The notes under the pieces were generated by a model that was not told the DNA's origin, ran no database searches, and saw only the letters and a program-made list of their open reading frames with translations. Below are positions 18,132 through 27,875 of a stretch of DNA of 59,299 nt, piece after piece (the stretch's first letter is position 1; each line of letters begins with the position of its first letter). The stretch is from NCBI GenBank assembly GCA_016788565.1, contig JAEUSP010000134.1:1-59299 (forward strand). Direction: 5' to 3'. Source of the stretch: Chlorobiota bacterium. Lineage in GTDB: Bacteria; Bacteroidota; Ignavibacteria; OLB7. A program made the translations under genes and the position numbers.

Positions 18132-19169
18132 TCACCCCCCCGTCATCACCTTGCTCTGCGTAAACTCCCCCATGGTATTGTGTACCGTTAATTGGAATAC
18201 ATAATTCCCTGCTGGAAGCTGCTTGTTTTTCTCCCAGGTAATTGCGTGGTCGCCGGCTTCCAGCGCGCCGCTGTACACGTTCGCCACATTTTTCCCTGAT
18301 AAATCAAACACCTGAAGGCTCACCTGCGATGCCTGTGTTAGGCCGAAGCGGAACGTGGTGGTGTCGCCGAACGGGTTTGGCCAATTCTGCTGAAGTTTGA
18401 ACTGCCCGCCAGTCTCCGGCTCAAGCTCGATAATCCCCGATTTCGGCGCGTTCATTCCAACAGTCAATGTTCCGATGTAGCCGCCAGCCGCCCCATCCTC
18501 GGTGATCGTCAGCATCTGATATTGGGTGTTATTCATGTCGCTAAAAATGCCGTCGGAGGCGTTGTTGGGAACGCTGGTGTTTTGGCCACGAGCAGAGTAG
18601 AGCGGGGTTTTATACACCGCTGTGGTGATTGCTTCCGGGAACGCCATTTGGCTGACAGCACTCAGCACCGAGCTGAGGTAAATCTCAAAATGGATATGAG
18701 TGACGCGCCCGTTGTACCAGCCCGGATAAATCGTGTGAAATTCCACTTGGCCGTTGCTGTCGGTCATCTGAATCCCACGCATAAACGTTTCCCCAACGGT
18801 ATTTATTCCCGGCTGCTGAAAACCGGAATAGACCCCATCTTTATCCGTCTGCCAAATATCTACCCGCGCATTTGGGATGGGGCGGCAATTATCGTTGATA
18901 TTCACGATGGTAAGCCGTACCGTCAGCGGAATCCCAGGCCGCCCTTCGGTGACATCTTGGCGGAATTTTGTGGAGTCCTTGCTGAGGTCCAACGGATACG
19001 GGCCGCGGGTTTCTTGCGGAATTAATACGCAATCGGTTCCGGCGGGAATTACGGTTTCATTTCCGGCTGGCGCGCTCCCTTCTGGCTTATCGGCGCAGGC
19101 TGCCGGGATGGGAAGCACAGCACCGGCGCTTGCTATCCCAATGGTTCTCAAAAATTCGCTTCGTTTCAT
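18132..19169 (-). CDS. Intradiol ring-cleavage dioxygenase-like protein with T9SS sorting domain
   Basis: 345 residues. The N-terminus MKRSEFLRTIGIASAGA is a Tat-like or Sec-like signal. The central domain matches intradiol dioxygenases (protocatechuate 3,4-dioxygenase beta type), with likely Fe(III) ligands Tyr114 (WQTDKDGVYSG), Tyr148 (TIYPGWY), His158 and His160 (THIHFEI). A T9SS type A domain follows (LQQNWPNPFGDTTTFRFGL, ending TQSKVMTGG). Family members open catechol-type rings with O2; here the enzyme would act outside the cell or on its surface. The start at 19169 gives the signal; codons further upstream lie in AATTGATAATTGAT repeats. Substrate unknown. Confidence 0.85.
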   Translation of the reverse strand: MKRSEFLRTIGIASAGAVLPIPAACADKPEGSAPAGNETVIPAGTDCVLIPQETRGPYPLDLSKDSTKFRQDVTEGRPGIPLTVRLTIVNINDNCRPIPNARVDIWQTDKDGVYSGFQQPGINTVGETFMRGIQMTDSNGQVEFHTIYPGWYNGRVTHIHFEIYLSSVLSAVSQMAFPEAITTAVYKTPLYSARGQNTSVPNNASDGIFSDMNNTQYQMLTITEDGAAGGYIGTLTVGMNAPKSGIIELEPETGGQFKLQQNWPNPFGDTTTFRFGLTQASQVSLQVFDLSGKNVANVYSGALEAGDHAITWEKNKQLPAGNYVFQLTVHNTMGEFTQSKVMTGG

Positions 19170-19179
19170 GAGAGGTTGG

Positions 19180-19279
19180 TAATTGATAATTGATAATTGA
19201 TAATTGATAAAAAGGTAAAGGAGCAAATGCGGGCTGCAATTGCTCCTTTATTCATTGCCAATTATCCATTATCCATTGC
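19180..19279. repeat. AT-rich iterated repeats (AATTGAT and ATTATCC)
   Basis: Tandem AATTGATAATTGATAATTG occupies about 19180-19209, and TTATCCATTATCCATTG occupies about 19261-19279. They flank the terminator at 19217-19249, so the leader of the dioxygenase gene is again repeat sequence. Confidence 0.6.
19217..19249 (-). terminator. Rho-independent-type terminator of the large T9SS gene
   Basis: A 10-bp perfect stem (AAAGGAGCAA at 19217-19226, TTGCTCCTTT at 19240-19249). On the - strand it is followed by ACCTTTTTATC. It lies about 30 bases after the stop of the gene at 19282-23073. Confidence 0.7.
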
Positions 19280-19281
19280 GG

Positions 19282-22200
19282 CTAGTTTTGCACCACAATT
19301 CGTTCGGCTGTTTCTGCTGCGGGGCTGATAATTCGCAGCAGGTACGCGCCGGCGGAAATGCTGGCCGGAAGCTGCAGAGTAACTCGCGAGATTGCCCCCG
19401 CCGATGTTTGCAGTTTATCGAACCGTGCGGCCACGTTGCCGCTGGCTCCGATTAACTCTATCCGTGCATCAGCCGGAAGGTCGCGGACTTCCAGGGTGAG
19501 GGTTCCGCCGGCACGGTTTGGTTGCGGACGGATTTGCAGAATGGAAATTCCCGCAGCCTTGTTGTTCGCGCCGGTTGTGGCCAGCACACGGTCGCAGTAG
19601 CCGTTGATAATTGTGACGGGGTCGGCACTCACCTTCGCAAAAATAGGCGGCAACGTTAGCGTGCTGGCCAACGGGTCGCCCGATTTCTGGACGGTAATCA
19701 CACGCCCTGCGCCGCCGTTGGCTACGGTTGAGTTCGGCATCACTGTTAGCCGCAACTCCATCACCTCCGTGCGTGTTCCGGCGGCAAACCGGATGATGCC
19801 GAGCGTATCCCCAGCCCGATACCCTTTCCCGGCAGGAACCGTGGCCGCTGTGTGCAGCAATGTTCCGTTGGCCGGGTCCGGGGTTGCGGTGAATCCGTCC
19901 CCCGATGCTCCAGCAAACAGTGCGTCGCCGCTGAATTGGAGGGTGAAAGCAAGTTGCTGAACTTCGGCAGCGTCAATATCCGTTGCGGCAATCACCGCCC
20001 CGCGAATCTCTTCCCCCCCTTCCACCAACGCTGGCAACCGGATAGCAACCGCAACCGCAGCCTGGCGGAAGGGAAGCTGGACGGCATGAACCGCTTGCGA
20101 CTCCACGGAGTTGTCGCGGTCGGCCACAAGGTCTCGCAGCAGCAACGTTCCGGCAATCGGTTTTTCGGGATCAATCACCCTGATGTTTGCCTGCGCGGTA
20201 AACGCCCCCCCTAAGTTGGTGATGGCAAATCCCGACACCAGATTCTCCTCATTGGTCAGCCGCAGCGACCCCAACCCACGGTCGTACAACCGCTGGTCGG
20301 TAATCGTGGCGGTGATGGTGGTGCGGTCGTTGGAAAGCGTGCCGGTAAAAACTGGCGCGTACACGTCGGGGGTGACAGGGTAGAAGTAGCAGTTGCTGCT
20401 CCGGTTCCCTGCAAGGTCCACCGCTTCCAAGCAGATGCTGTCCAGCCGGTTGAAGGCCAACGTATCAATCACCTGCACCTTGAAAAACGCCCGCTTATCC
20501 CCCGGCGAAAAAATGATGGGTGAGGCCAGCACCATATTGCTGCTGAGTTGCGTGACCGTGATTGCCCCCAACCCCACATCGTACTTGTACTCCTCGTTGT
20601 TGATGAAGTGAACATCGTTCACCTCCACGTCAGCAACCGAGCCGTAGGTTCCGGGGATTGGGGTGAAGATGATGTTCGGCGCAAGCGTGTCGGGGATTTT
20701 GGAGAAGCGCAGCGTGAAACGGGTTGCGTGCCCAACGGGAGTGGTCCGCCAAACGGAGTCGCGTACCTCCAAAGTTATTTCTGCATCGAATCGGGGATCG
20801 TTCACGCTGATAAACGGGAGGGATGCCACCGGCGCGCCGGGGGAAATCACTGGCGGCCTGAAGGTGACGTTGTTCCCCGGATTGGCAAGCTCCACCACCT
20901 CCAACAACCCACGATCCCAGGGGAGCGTGTCGGCCACAACCACATTCCAGCCCGGCGGGTCCGCGCTGAACTGCGCGCCAGCCTGCGGGGGGGCGGTGTC
21001 GGGAAGCGGGCAGTAGTTGAGGGTGAGTATCGTGTCGTTTCCGGCAAAATCGGCAACGCGGATTTGGGCTTGGCCAAGCTGCATGGTGTCAATCACCTGC
21101 AATCGGAAAGTGGCGCGGCGGTCGAACCGATTGATCGGCGTGCCGTTGTTATCGTAATTGATTTCCGGCGGGGTGAAATTCAGCAGTGGCCCCACAACCT
21201 CAATCAGCCCCAGACCGTGGTCGCCAGAAAATGTGAATTGGTTCACGCTATCCCCCACCGTGACTTCGTAGCTGCGCGCGTTGCAATCGCTTCCCCCTTC
21301 GGCACCGATTCCCAGCGTGGTAAACGTTGGCGGGAAGGTGTCGGGGCGGGGTCGGTAGATGATGGTATCGAATCTGCGGTTGCCGTTGCAATCGGCCACT
21401 TCGTAGATCAGCCGCCCGGCGATTGTGGTATCCTTCACGCGGGCAAACAGCAGAACTTGCTGGGCAGTGTCGCACCGCTGGAAGGGGAACGGATCGGCAG
21501 TGAAGGTGAAGTTCCCCCCCAGATTTTCCACCACCCGAATCGTATCAATGCCGGTGTCGAACTCAAAGTTCAGATGACGGTCGGCGGTGCGGGAAATCCA
21601 GAGCGCGGTCGTGTCGCGCACGGCACTGATCGGCTCAATCACCGGGGCCAGCGTATCCTTGGGCGGTGCCGGCGGCGGGTCAATAAATCCAATCACCGTC
21701 ACCAACGGCTCGCATGGTTCAGCAAACCCTGTGAAGGGTTCTTCCACCTTGTTCCGCCAGGAGAACCGGACGATTGCTTGGGTATCGGCCGAGTTGCGGT
21801 TGACGTTCAGCCGCCACCGCAGTTTTTGGGTTCCGCCTGGGCCAAGCTGGGTTCGTTGGATTTGCGGTGTGGATGGGTCCAGCGTCAGCCGCTCGGTCCC
21901 GTTGGGGATTGAGGTTATTGGCTGATCCAGACGGATGAACGGGGTTGCCGCGTACTGGATGCTGGTGTTGGAAACCCACATCTCAACATCGAACTGTTCG
22001 TAGTCGTAGGGGCCGTTTTTCACCGCTTGGGTCACCACCCGTTTGGTGCGGATGTCAATAAATACGCCACTGTTGCGGCAGGTGAACATATCGTTGCTGC
22101 CACGGTTGTTCAGCCCGAACGAAGTCCGTACCACCCCTTTTCCCACAAGGCTATCCCAGCGGGTAAGGGTTGCGCAATCCACAAAGCTCTCGGTTCCCAC

Positions 22201-23073
22201 ATCGCCCGGCGGATACCATGAGCTTTCGCGAAGCCGCCGCCAGTCATCAACCACAAACAGCGAGGGCGGGGTCAGCTTCACGCCACGGCGTGTGGTCCCG
22301 CGCAGTTTGTGGATTGGGAAGACGGTGTTCATAGGGCTTTCGGCAAGGAAATTGCCAACGTGGTAGAAGTCGGGCGGGGGATCGTAGGGGGGGGTGAAGA
22401 TGCGCCCTGGGGTGTTCACGTTCCAAAGTCCGCGGTCGCTCACCACCGATGTCTGGTCGCCAAACCCGCCACTGCTGAAATTGCTGGCTTGGCTGTTGTA
22501 GGTGTCCAGCATCAGCAAAATTCCAAGCCGAGCAAAGGAGTAGATGATCTTCTCATACTCGAACTCCAACAGCATATCTGCGCCGTCATCATAGACGCTG
22601 GTGGAGGCTTCGGGGACGAAGCGCATGGTGATGCGGTAGCCGTAGATATTCTTCCAGATTACGGCGATGGTATCGGCAGAAACATAGACGGAATCGAACG
22701 GCTTGAAGGGAACATTGCCGGTGGAGCTGCGTGGGCGCGGAATCACGCCGTTGCCGAAGCGATCAGGCACGTTGCAGGCGTAGCGGGTGGTTCCGTTGGA
22801 TTGATCCACGCGAAACACCACGTGGCTGGTGATCAGCGTGACCGTCTGGTACAGGAAACGATTGAACTGGCCCGCAGGCCCAGCCGTGATCCCGAACTTC
22901 CCGGAACGGTCGTTGGTGACAACGTTCGCACGGACAAAACGGTTTCCCACGCTGGTCACTTGCTGCGCCCGCAACAGCGGAACACTGCACACCAGAAATA
23001 TCCAGAAAAGAAAGCAAACCGCCCGACCACAATGCAGCGGCCAGCGGTGAAGGAGGTTGGTACTATGGTTCAT
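19282..23073 (-). CDS. Giant secreted T9SS protein, paralogue A
   Basis: 1,263 residues from ATG 23073; upstream in-frame codons (to 23124) only lengthen the signal region. A signal peptide ends near LRAQQ. The first ~400 residues form a domain shared almost block for block with the next gene (SGKFGITAGPAGQFNRFLYQ, ITSHVVFRVDQ, ADMLLEFEYEK, GILLMLDTYNSQASN). Repeated beta-sandwich segments follow, each ending in phrases like VADFAGNDTILTLNYC, then a cohesin-like domain (about 1,000-1,130) and a T9SS type A domain (LQIRPQPNRAGGTLTLEV, ending RIVVQN). It is expected on the surface; function unknown. Gene order and similarity show it arose by duplication with paralogue B. Confidence 0.85.
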   Translation of the reverse strand: MNHSTNLLHRWPLHCGRAVCFLFWIFLVCSVPLLRAQQVTSVGNRFVRANVVTNDRSGKFGITAGPAGQFNRFLYQTVTLITSHVVFRVDQSNGTTRYACNVPDRFGNGVIPRPRSSTGNVPFKPFDSVYVSADTIAVIWKNIYGYRITMRFVPEASTSVYDDGADMLLEFEYEKIIYSFARLGILLMLDTYNSQASNFSSGGFGDQTSVVSDRGLWNVNTPGRIFTPPYDPPPDFYHVGNFLAESPMNTVFPIHKLRGTTRRGVKLTPPSLFVVDDWRRLRESSWYPPGDVGTESFVDCATLTRWDSLVGKGVVRTSFGLNNRGSNDMFTCRNSGVFIDIRTKRVVTQAVKNGPYDYEQFDVEMWVSNTSIQYAATPFIRLDQPITSIPNGTERLTLDPSTPQIQRTQLGPGGTQKLRWRLNVNRNSADTQAIVRFSWRNKVEEPFTGFAEPCEPLVTVIGFIDPPPAPPKDTLAPVIEPISAVRDTTALWISRTADRHLNFEFDTGIDTIRVVENLGGNFTFTADPFPFQRCDTAQQVLLFARVKDTTIAGRLIYEVADCNGNRRFDTIIYRPRPDTFPPTFTTLGIGAEGGSDCNARSYEVTVGDSVNQFTFSGDHGLGLIEVVGPLLNFTPPEINYDNNGTPINRFDRRATFRLQVIDTMQLGQAQIRVADFAGNDTILTLNYCPLPDTAPPQAGAQFSADPPGWNVVVADTLPWDRGLLEVVELANPGNNVTFRPPVISPGAPVASLPFISVNDPRFDAEITLEVRDSVWRTTPVGHATRFTLRFSKIPDTLAPNIIFTPIPGTYGSVADVEVNDVHFINNEEYKYDVGLGAITVTQLSSNMVLASPIIFSPGDKRAFFKVQVIDTLAFNRLDSICLEAVDLAGNRSSNCYFYPVTPDVYAPVFTGTLSNDRTTITATITDQRLYDRGLGSLRLTNEENLVSGFAITNLGGAFTAQANIRVIDPEKPIAGTLLLRDLVADRDNSVESQAVHAVQLPFRQAAVAVAIRLPALVEGGEEIRGAVIAATDIDAAEVQQLAFTLQFSGDALFAGASGDGFTATPDPANGTLLHTAATVPAGKGYRAGDTLGIIRFAAGTRTEVMELRLTVMPNSTVANGGAGRVITVQKSGDPLASTLTLPPIFAKVSADPVTIINGYCDRVLATTGANNKAAGISILQIRPQPNRAGGTLTLEVRDLPADARIELIGASGNVAARFDKLQTSAGAISRVTLQLPASISAGAYLLRIISPAAETAERIVVQN

Positions 23074-23416
23074 GGTTGTGTTCAGAAGGGGAGGCTGAAA
23101 GTCCTTCGGCCCACGGTCTATCAATGATTGCTCCTGTTTCGGAAAGAGCGTGAATTAGCGAACAGTGCGCGTAAATCCAACAAGGTGACGGAAAAGGGAA
23201 AAGGGAAAGAACGAACCGGGTAGATGAGATGACAAGCAGAGCCAGGGGGATGGCGATTGACCGCTGGCAAACTACCACTTTACGGTAGCTGCGCAAGCAG
23301 GCGTTTCAGATTCTTTTTATCCGCTTCAATCGGTGTTCAAATGGTATGAGGCAAAAACCGGAAGGTAGGTTACGGTGGAATACAGCAATTCACGAAATAG
23401 GGGGCGGGGAGCGGGG

Positions 23417-23726
23417 GGCTGTTAAGAGTTTTGGAACGCAGTGTATTGGAGAGGCAAAGAAACGATGGAACGGATTCGACGAATGTCAGGCGAAGCCTGA
23501 CAGAGAAGAACACATTCCCCTCCTGTGGAGGGGTGGCAGGCGAAGCCTGACGGGGTGGTGGGGCTACGCAGGAGGATACTCCAACATCACGGCCAAAGAA
23601 CCACCCCGCCCTGGCGGGCACCCCTCCACAGGAGGGGAATGGAGGCGATGATGCGATCAAGAATGCAACGATCACCTTCGCCAACAACATCTCCTGCCTC
23701 CATCAACTTGTGATTACTTAACAGCC
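23417..23726. mobile_element. MITE-like, internally deleted relative of the ISAs1-like element
   Basis: The ends GGCTGTTAAG (23417-23426) and CTTAACAGCC (23717-23726) are perfect 10-bp inverted repeats matching the IS terminus at 261-273. The last ~82 bases (from 23645) align closely with bases 189-270, the 3' end of the transposase gene. The middle holds a perfect 23-bp inverted repeat: 23513-23535 against 23619-23641. It also has two copies of CAGGCGAAGCCTGAC. It has no open frame and would need transposase supplied in trans. Confidence 0.75.
23513..23641. repeat. Long imperfect hairpin inside the MITE-like element
   Basis: The 23-bp arms (starting CATTCCCCTCCTGTGG and its complement) are perfect. 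Inner blocks GGGGTGGT and ACCACCCC extend the pairing. The loop includes the small palindrome TCAGGCGAAGCCTGA-like sequence. A long-stem RNA could form if transcribed. Confidence 0.75.
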
Positions 23727-23915
23727 TTGGGGGGGGAGCGGGGGGCGGTGTGGTCATTAGTCATTAGTGACTGCCCGGCTTTGGCTCCCTCTTCCCATTT
23801 CACTCTTCACTCTTCCCATTTCACTCTTCACTTTGGCCCCCTCTCTCACCTGACGAAAGTGAGAGCAGCAGCAGCACACGTTTGGGAGCGTGCGCGCGGG
23901 GTGAGGGCAGGTGGA

Positions 23916-23959
23916 GAAAAAAACAGCGTGGGAGTTCCGGTTTGCCAGAACTCCCACGC
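23916..23959 (-). terminator. Rho-independent terminator of paralogue B
   Basis: A perfect 12-bp stem (GCGTGGGAGTTC at 23926-23937, GAACTCCCACGC at 23948-23959). On the - strand it is followed by TG and a T run (the A run at 23916-23923). It lies about 28 bases after the stop at 23987. Confidence 0.9.
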
Positions 23960-23986
23960 CAGAATCACAACTCTATCCAGAGCTTG

Positions 23987-26900
23987 TTATTCGGTCACGA
24001 TCACCTTCCCCCAATCCACTCCGGTCGCGCCGGTTAGCCGCAGGAAATAGACCCCGGGCGCCACCGTTGGCGGCAAGGTGAACTCCACTCCTGTCACGGT
24101 TTCGCCCCCCTTCGGCTCCAAGCGGAGTGTTTCGGCAAGTGAGCCGTCGGCGGTCACAAGCTCCAATCGAACTCCATCGGCTGGAAGCTCGCGGATCATT
24201 AACTGAAGCGTCCGCCCACCGCTTAGCCCAGCTGGTTGCGGGCTGATGCGGAGCAGTGCAAGCCCGGTTGCCTTCAGGTTGCCGCCGGTGGTGGCCAGCA
24301 CACGCTGGCAAACTCCGTTGTGATATCCCAACGAGTCGGACGACGGTTTGAAGAAGCTGGCCGGAACGGTGAGGACAGAGATCGCCGTATCGCCCGGGGC
24401 AGCATCGCTGAAGCTGGCCCCGATCCCGGCGTTCACCAACTGCGTGCCTGGCACAATCCCCACGCGGAACTCCGTCACGTTGGTGGAAGGAAGCGTTAGG
24501 AACCGAAGCACCGCAACGGTATCGCCAACGTGATACTGGCGGTTTGTTGGGCGCACATCCAACTTCAACACTCCGGTTCCTGCTGGCGTTGCGGTGGTGG
24601 TTGCCGTGACGCTGCGCACCCCCTTGTACTCAATCAACCCAGCATACTGCACATCGAACACCACCGAGCTTATCACCCCTCCCGGGAAGCTATCGGTCAC
24701 GGTAATCGGCGCGTCGAACTCCTTCTCACCTTCCATCACCGGCGGCACTTTCAGCAGGAATCCACTGGTGGGAAGGTAGAACGGAATCCGGCGGATATGG
24801 ATTGCCGATAGTTCGGGCGAAGCTGATGCGTCGCCGATCACATCCCGAATCACCAATGTTCCGGCCACCGGCTTGTTGGGATCAACCACCGTAATCCCCA
24901 CCGCAGTCGTCGCAGCCCCACGGAGGTCTGTCAGCGCAAAACTTGGGTCAAGGTTTACGGGATTTTCCAGCGTGACCGAACCAAGCCCGCGATCGTAGGG
25001 GCGGGAATCGGTGGCGGTTCCGGTGATGCTTGTGCGATCCACGGAAAGCTGTCCCCAAAAAATCGGGCTACGGGCATCGGGAACAACCGGATAGTAGTAG
25101 CAGCGTGTGCTCTTGTTTCCAGCAAGGTCAGTTGCTTCAAAACAGATGCTATCGCGGATGGTGCTTGCCAGCGTATCCAGCACCTCAATCTGGAATGTGG
25201 TCTGCATATCCCCCGCCGCAAACGCAATCGGCTGCGATGGGCGCACCCGCATATTTGGCGTTGTGCGTGCCGGATCAACGGTGATCGTGGCCAACCCCAA
25301 ATCGTACTTGTAGAGTTCGTTGTTGTTGACGTAATGGATGTCGTTCACCTCCACATCGGCCACCATTCCGGTGCTTCCCGGGTCGGGGGCAAACGTGGCG
25401 TTGGTGAAGTTCGGAGCCATGGTGTCGGGCGTTCCGAAGAACCGCATCGTGAGTGTGTCGGCATGGCGTGCGGGGTCGCTGCCGTAGTAGGTGTCGCGAA
25501 TGGCCAGCACCAGTTCGGCATCAATTTTATCATCCACCACTTGGAATGTTCCCAGCCCGGTGAAGGAGCGCATCCCCGGCACAATCGGCCAAACAACGCC
25601 GGCGGGGTCCTGGCCATTGAAGGTGATGTTGTTGTTCAGATTGCTGAGCACCGCAATCTCCTGCAACCCCCGATCCCACGCGGCTGTGTCGCTGGCTTCA
25701 ATCTGCCATTGCTGCCCGGTGGTTCCCACTGGGTTCACATTCCCAACTGGCGGCAACGTGTCGGGCAGGGTGCAGTAGGTGAAGGTGAGGATGGTGTCGT
25801 TCCCGGCAAAGTCGGCAACACGAACCCGGATGCTTCCATCCTGCATTGAGTCAATGACTTCGGCGCGGAACGTAGCGCGTTTATCGAACGGCTGCACCGC
25901 CGCACCGCCACGGTCGAAGTTGATCTCAATCGCCTTGAAGTTGACCGGTGTGCCAACAACCTCAATGGTTCCAAAACCATTATCCCCCGCTGCTGGCTCC
26001 TGGTTCAGGCTGTCGCTCAGGAACACCTCATACACCCGCGCATTGCAGAACGGAACTACATCGGGGGCGTAGATGGAGTCAACGTTTGGCTTGAACGTAT
26101 CGGGCCGCGGATTGTACGACACCGTGTCGCAGATGCTGTTCCCCTTGCAGTCGAAGATGCAGAACTCAAGGCGGCCAGGTTTGGTGGTATCCACCACGCT
26201 GGCAACCATGTTCAGCGTCAGGTTGGTATCGCACCGTTTGAAGTTCGGCGGAAGGATATCCAGCTTGAAGTTGTTGTTGTCGTTGCGGACAATCTGGATG
26301 CTGTCAATCCCGGAATCGTAGTTGAACCCAAGATGACGATCGTAGCTGCGGAAATTCCAGAAGGCGGTTTCGGCACGACCCGAGCCGGTAGCTTCCAGAA
26401 TTGGAGCCAACGTATCGGGCGGCGGGTTGGCTGGCGGGTCCTGGTAGCCGATCACCGTCACCAGCGGAGTACATCCATCACGGAACAGTTTCTCCGGCTT
26501 GTTTGCAGCTGGCTTCTGGTAGAACCGAAGCTGCACTAACGTATCCTTGGAGGCAGGGTCAATGTTCAGCAGCCAGGTCAGTTTTCCGGTTGAGCGTTCT
26601 TGCAATTGGATGTACTGGGTTGCTGGGGTAGAGGCATCCAACGTCAGCCGCTGGGTTCCGTCCGGCATGGATTGCAACGGAACCTGCAAGCGAATTTCAG
26701 GGGCGATATCATATTGGTGGTTCAGGTTGGTGATCCACATCTCAACCAACACTTGGGTTGGAGTATACGGCCCGTTTTTCACCTTCTGCGTCACCAATCG
26801 TTTTGCGCGGATGTCAACAAACAGGATGGAGTCGCGGCAGGTGTACAAATCGTTCCCTGACTTGTTGTTCAACCCAAACGCCGTGCGGACGGTTCCGCTT

Positions 26901-27826
26901 CCGGCAAGGTTCTCCCAACGCATAAGCGTGGCGCAATCCACCATTGGGTTATTTCCCACCGATGGCGGCAAATCCCAAGCTGCTTCGCGCAAGTGCGCCC
27001 AGTCGCTGATGGCAAACAGCGCAGGCGTGGTCAGTGGAGTTCCGTTGTGGCTGGTCCCACGCAGCCGGTGAATGGGGTAGATAGTGTTGAGCGGAAGGGA
27101 GTAGATGAAATTCCCGATATGGTAGAAATCGGGGATGCGGTCGGTCGTGTTGTTGGTGTTTCCAAACCGCTTCCCAGCAACAGTGGCTGGGAAGTAACCC
27201 TCACTTGTCAAGATTGACGATTGATCCCCCGACCCGCCGCTAAGGTTTGTGGCATCGCTGTTCACACCATCCAGCATTAGCAGAATGCCGAGAGTAACGT
27301 TGTTGAACGCCTTCTTTTCATACTGCCACTCAAGCAGCATATCGGCTCCGTTATCGTACGGGGTCAATCGCTTCTCGGGAATCCACCGCATCTTCACCTC
27401 ATATCCCCCAATGTTTTTCCACACCACCACCACAGTATCGGGGGATTGATACATGCTATCGTATGGGACAAACGGGACATCCTGCCCTTGGTATTTTGGG
27501 CGAACATTCATCCAAACGGTGGGGACGTTGCAGAAAAACCGTGGGGATTGCCCCGGCTGGTCAATCCGAAAAACCACGTGGCTGGTGATCTGCTCGCTGC
27601 TTTGGTACAGGAATCGTGCGGTGTTCCCTTCCGGGCCGGCGGTAATCCAGAATTTTCCTGACTTATTCTGCTTGGTGATGTTGGCTTGGATGTAGGGGTT
27701 GCCAACGTTCACAATGGTTTGTGCCGGAAGCACACCGCTTGCCAACGCAAGCAGTGGCAGCAGTGCAAATAAAAGTTGCCGCCACAGCAAAGTGCGTGGC
27801 GGCAGGCATTGGGTAGAACCTGTCAT
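23987..27826 (-). CDS. Giant secreted T9SS protein, paralogue B
   Basis: 1,279 residues from ATG 27826. The signal peptide runs through LLFALLPLLALASGVLPAQ. The domain plan equals that of the gene at 19282-23073: an N-terminal domain with SGKFWITAGPEGNTARFLYQ, then HVVFRIDQ, ADMLLEWQYEKKAF and GILLMLDGVNSDATN. These are followed by beta-sandwich repeats with RVRVADFAGNDTILTFTYC, a cohesin-like part and a T9SS domain (LRISPQPAGLSGGRTLQL, ending GKVIVTE). The upstream barrel gene ends 49 bases before this start, so the two are likely one operon. The barrel could be an outer-membrane partner; that is inference. Confidence 0.85.
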   Translation of the reverse strand: MTGSTQCLPPRTLLWRQLLFALLPLLALASGVLPAQTIVNVGNPYIQANITKQNKSGKFWITAGPEGNTARFLYQSSEQITSHVVFRIDQPGQSPRFFCNVPTVWMNVRPKYQGQDVPFVPYDSMYQSPDTVVVVWKNIGGYEVKMRWIPEKRLTPYDNGADMLLEWQYEKKAFNNVTLGILLMLDGVNSDATNLSGGSGDQSSILTSEGYFPATVAGKRFGNTNNTTDRIPDFYHIGNFIYSLPLNTIYPIHRLRGTSHNGTPLTTPALFAISDWAHLREAAWDLPPSVGNNPMVDCATLMRWENLAGSGTVRTAFGLNNKSGNDLYTCRDSILFVDIRAKRLVTQKVKNGPYTPTQVLVEMWITNLNHQYDIAPEIRLQVPLQSMPDGTQRLTLDASTPATQYIQLQERSTGKLTWLLNIDPASKDTLVQLRFYQKPAANKPEKLFRDGCTPLVTVIGYQDPPANPPPDTLAPILEATGSGRAETAFWNFRSYDRHLGFNYDSGIDSIQIVRNDNNNFKLDILPPNFKRCDTNLTLNMVASVVDTTKPGRLEFCIFDCKGNSICDTVSYNPRPDTFKPNVDSIYAPDVVPFCNARVYEVFLSDSLNQEPAAGDNGFGTIEVVGTPVNFKAIEINFDRGGAAVQPFDKRATFRAEVIDSMQDGSIRVRVADFAGNDTILTFTYCTLPDTLPPVGNVNPVGTTGQQWQIEASDTAAWDRGLQEIAVLSNLNNNITFNGQDPAGVVWPIVPGMRSFTGLGTFQVVDDKIDAELVLAIRDTYYGSDPARHADTLTMRFFGTPDTMAPNFTNATFAPDPGSTGMVADVEVNDIHYVNNNELYKYDLGLATITVDPARTTPNMRVRPSQPIAFAAGDMQTTFQIEVLDTLASTIRDSICFEATDLAGNKSTRCYYYPVVPDARSPIFWGQLSVDRTSITGTATDSRPYDRGLGSVTLENPVNLDPSFALTDLRGAATTAVGITVVDPNKPVAGTLVIRDVIGDASASPELSAIHIRRIPFYLPTSGFLLKVPPVMEGEKEFDAPITVTDSFPGGVISSVVFDVQYAGLIEYKGVRSVTATTTATPAGTGVLKLDVRPTNRQYHVGDTVAVLRFLTLPSTNVTEFRVGIVPGTQLVNAGIGASFSDAAPGDTAISVLTVPASFFKPSSDSLGYHNGVCQRVLATTGGNLKATGLALLRISPQPAGLSGGRTLQLMIRELPADGVRLELVTADGSLAETLRLEPKGGETVTGVEFTLPPTVAPGVYFLRLTGATGVDWGKVIVTE

Positions 27827-27875
27827 ATCGGTAGTTAGATGTTGGAATCGGAGAAGGGAAGGGGGGCGGGCTGGG

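Larger units (their letters stand above)
23125..23986. other. Non-coding spacer holding a MITE-like element, repeats and a terminator
   Basis: No convincing gene. From left to right: about 290 bases upstream of paralogue A without recognised features, the MITE-like element 23417-23726, heptamer arrays 23752-23834 and the terminator 23916-23959 of paralogue B. The bases 23832-23915 contain GAGAG- and GTGAG-rich sequence with local inverted repeats. Confidence 0.7.

Noticed and set aside
20548-21912. 454-residue open frame on the + strand
   Set aside because: It lies fully antisense to T9SS paralogue A, is rich in Gly/Arg/His as GC-rich shadows are, and has no domain.
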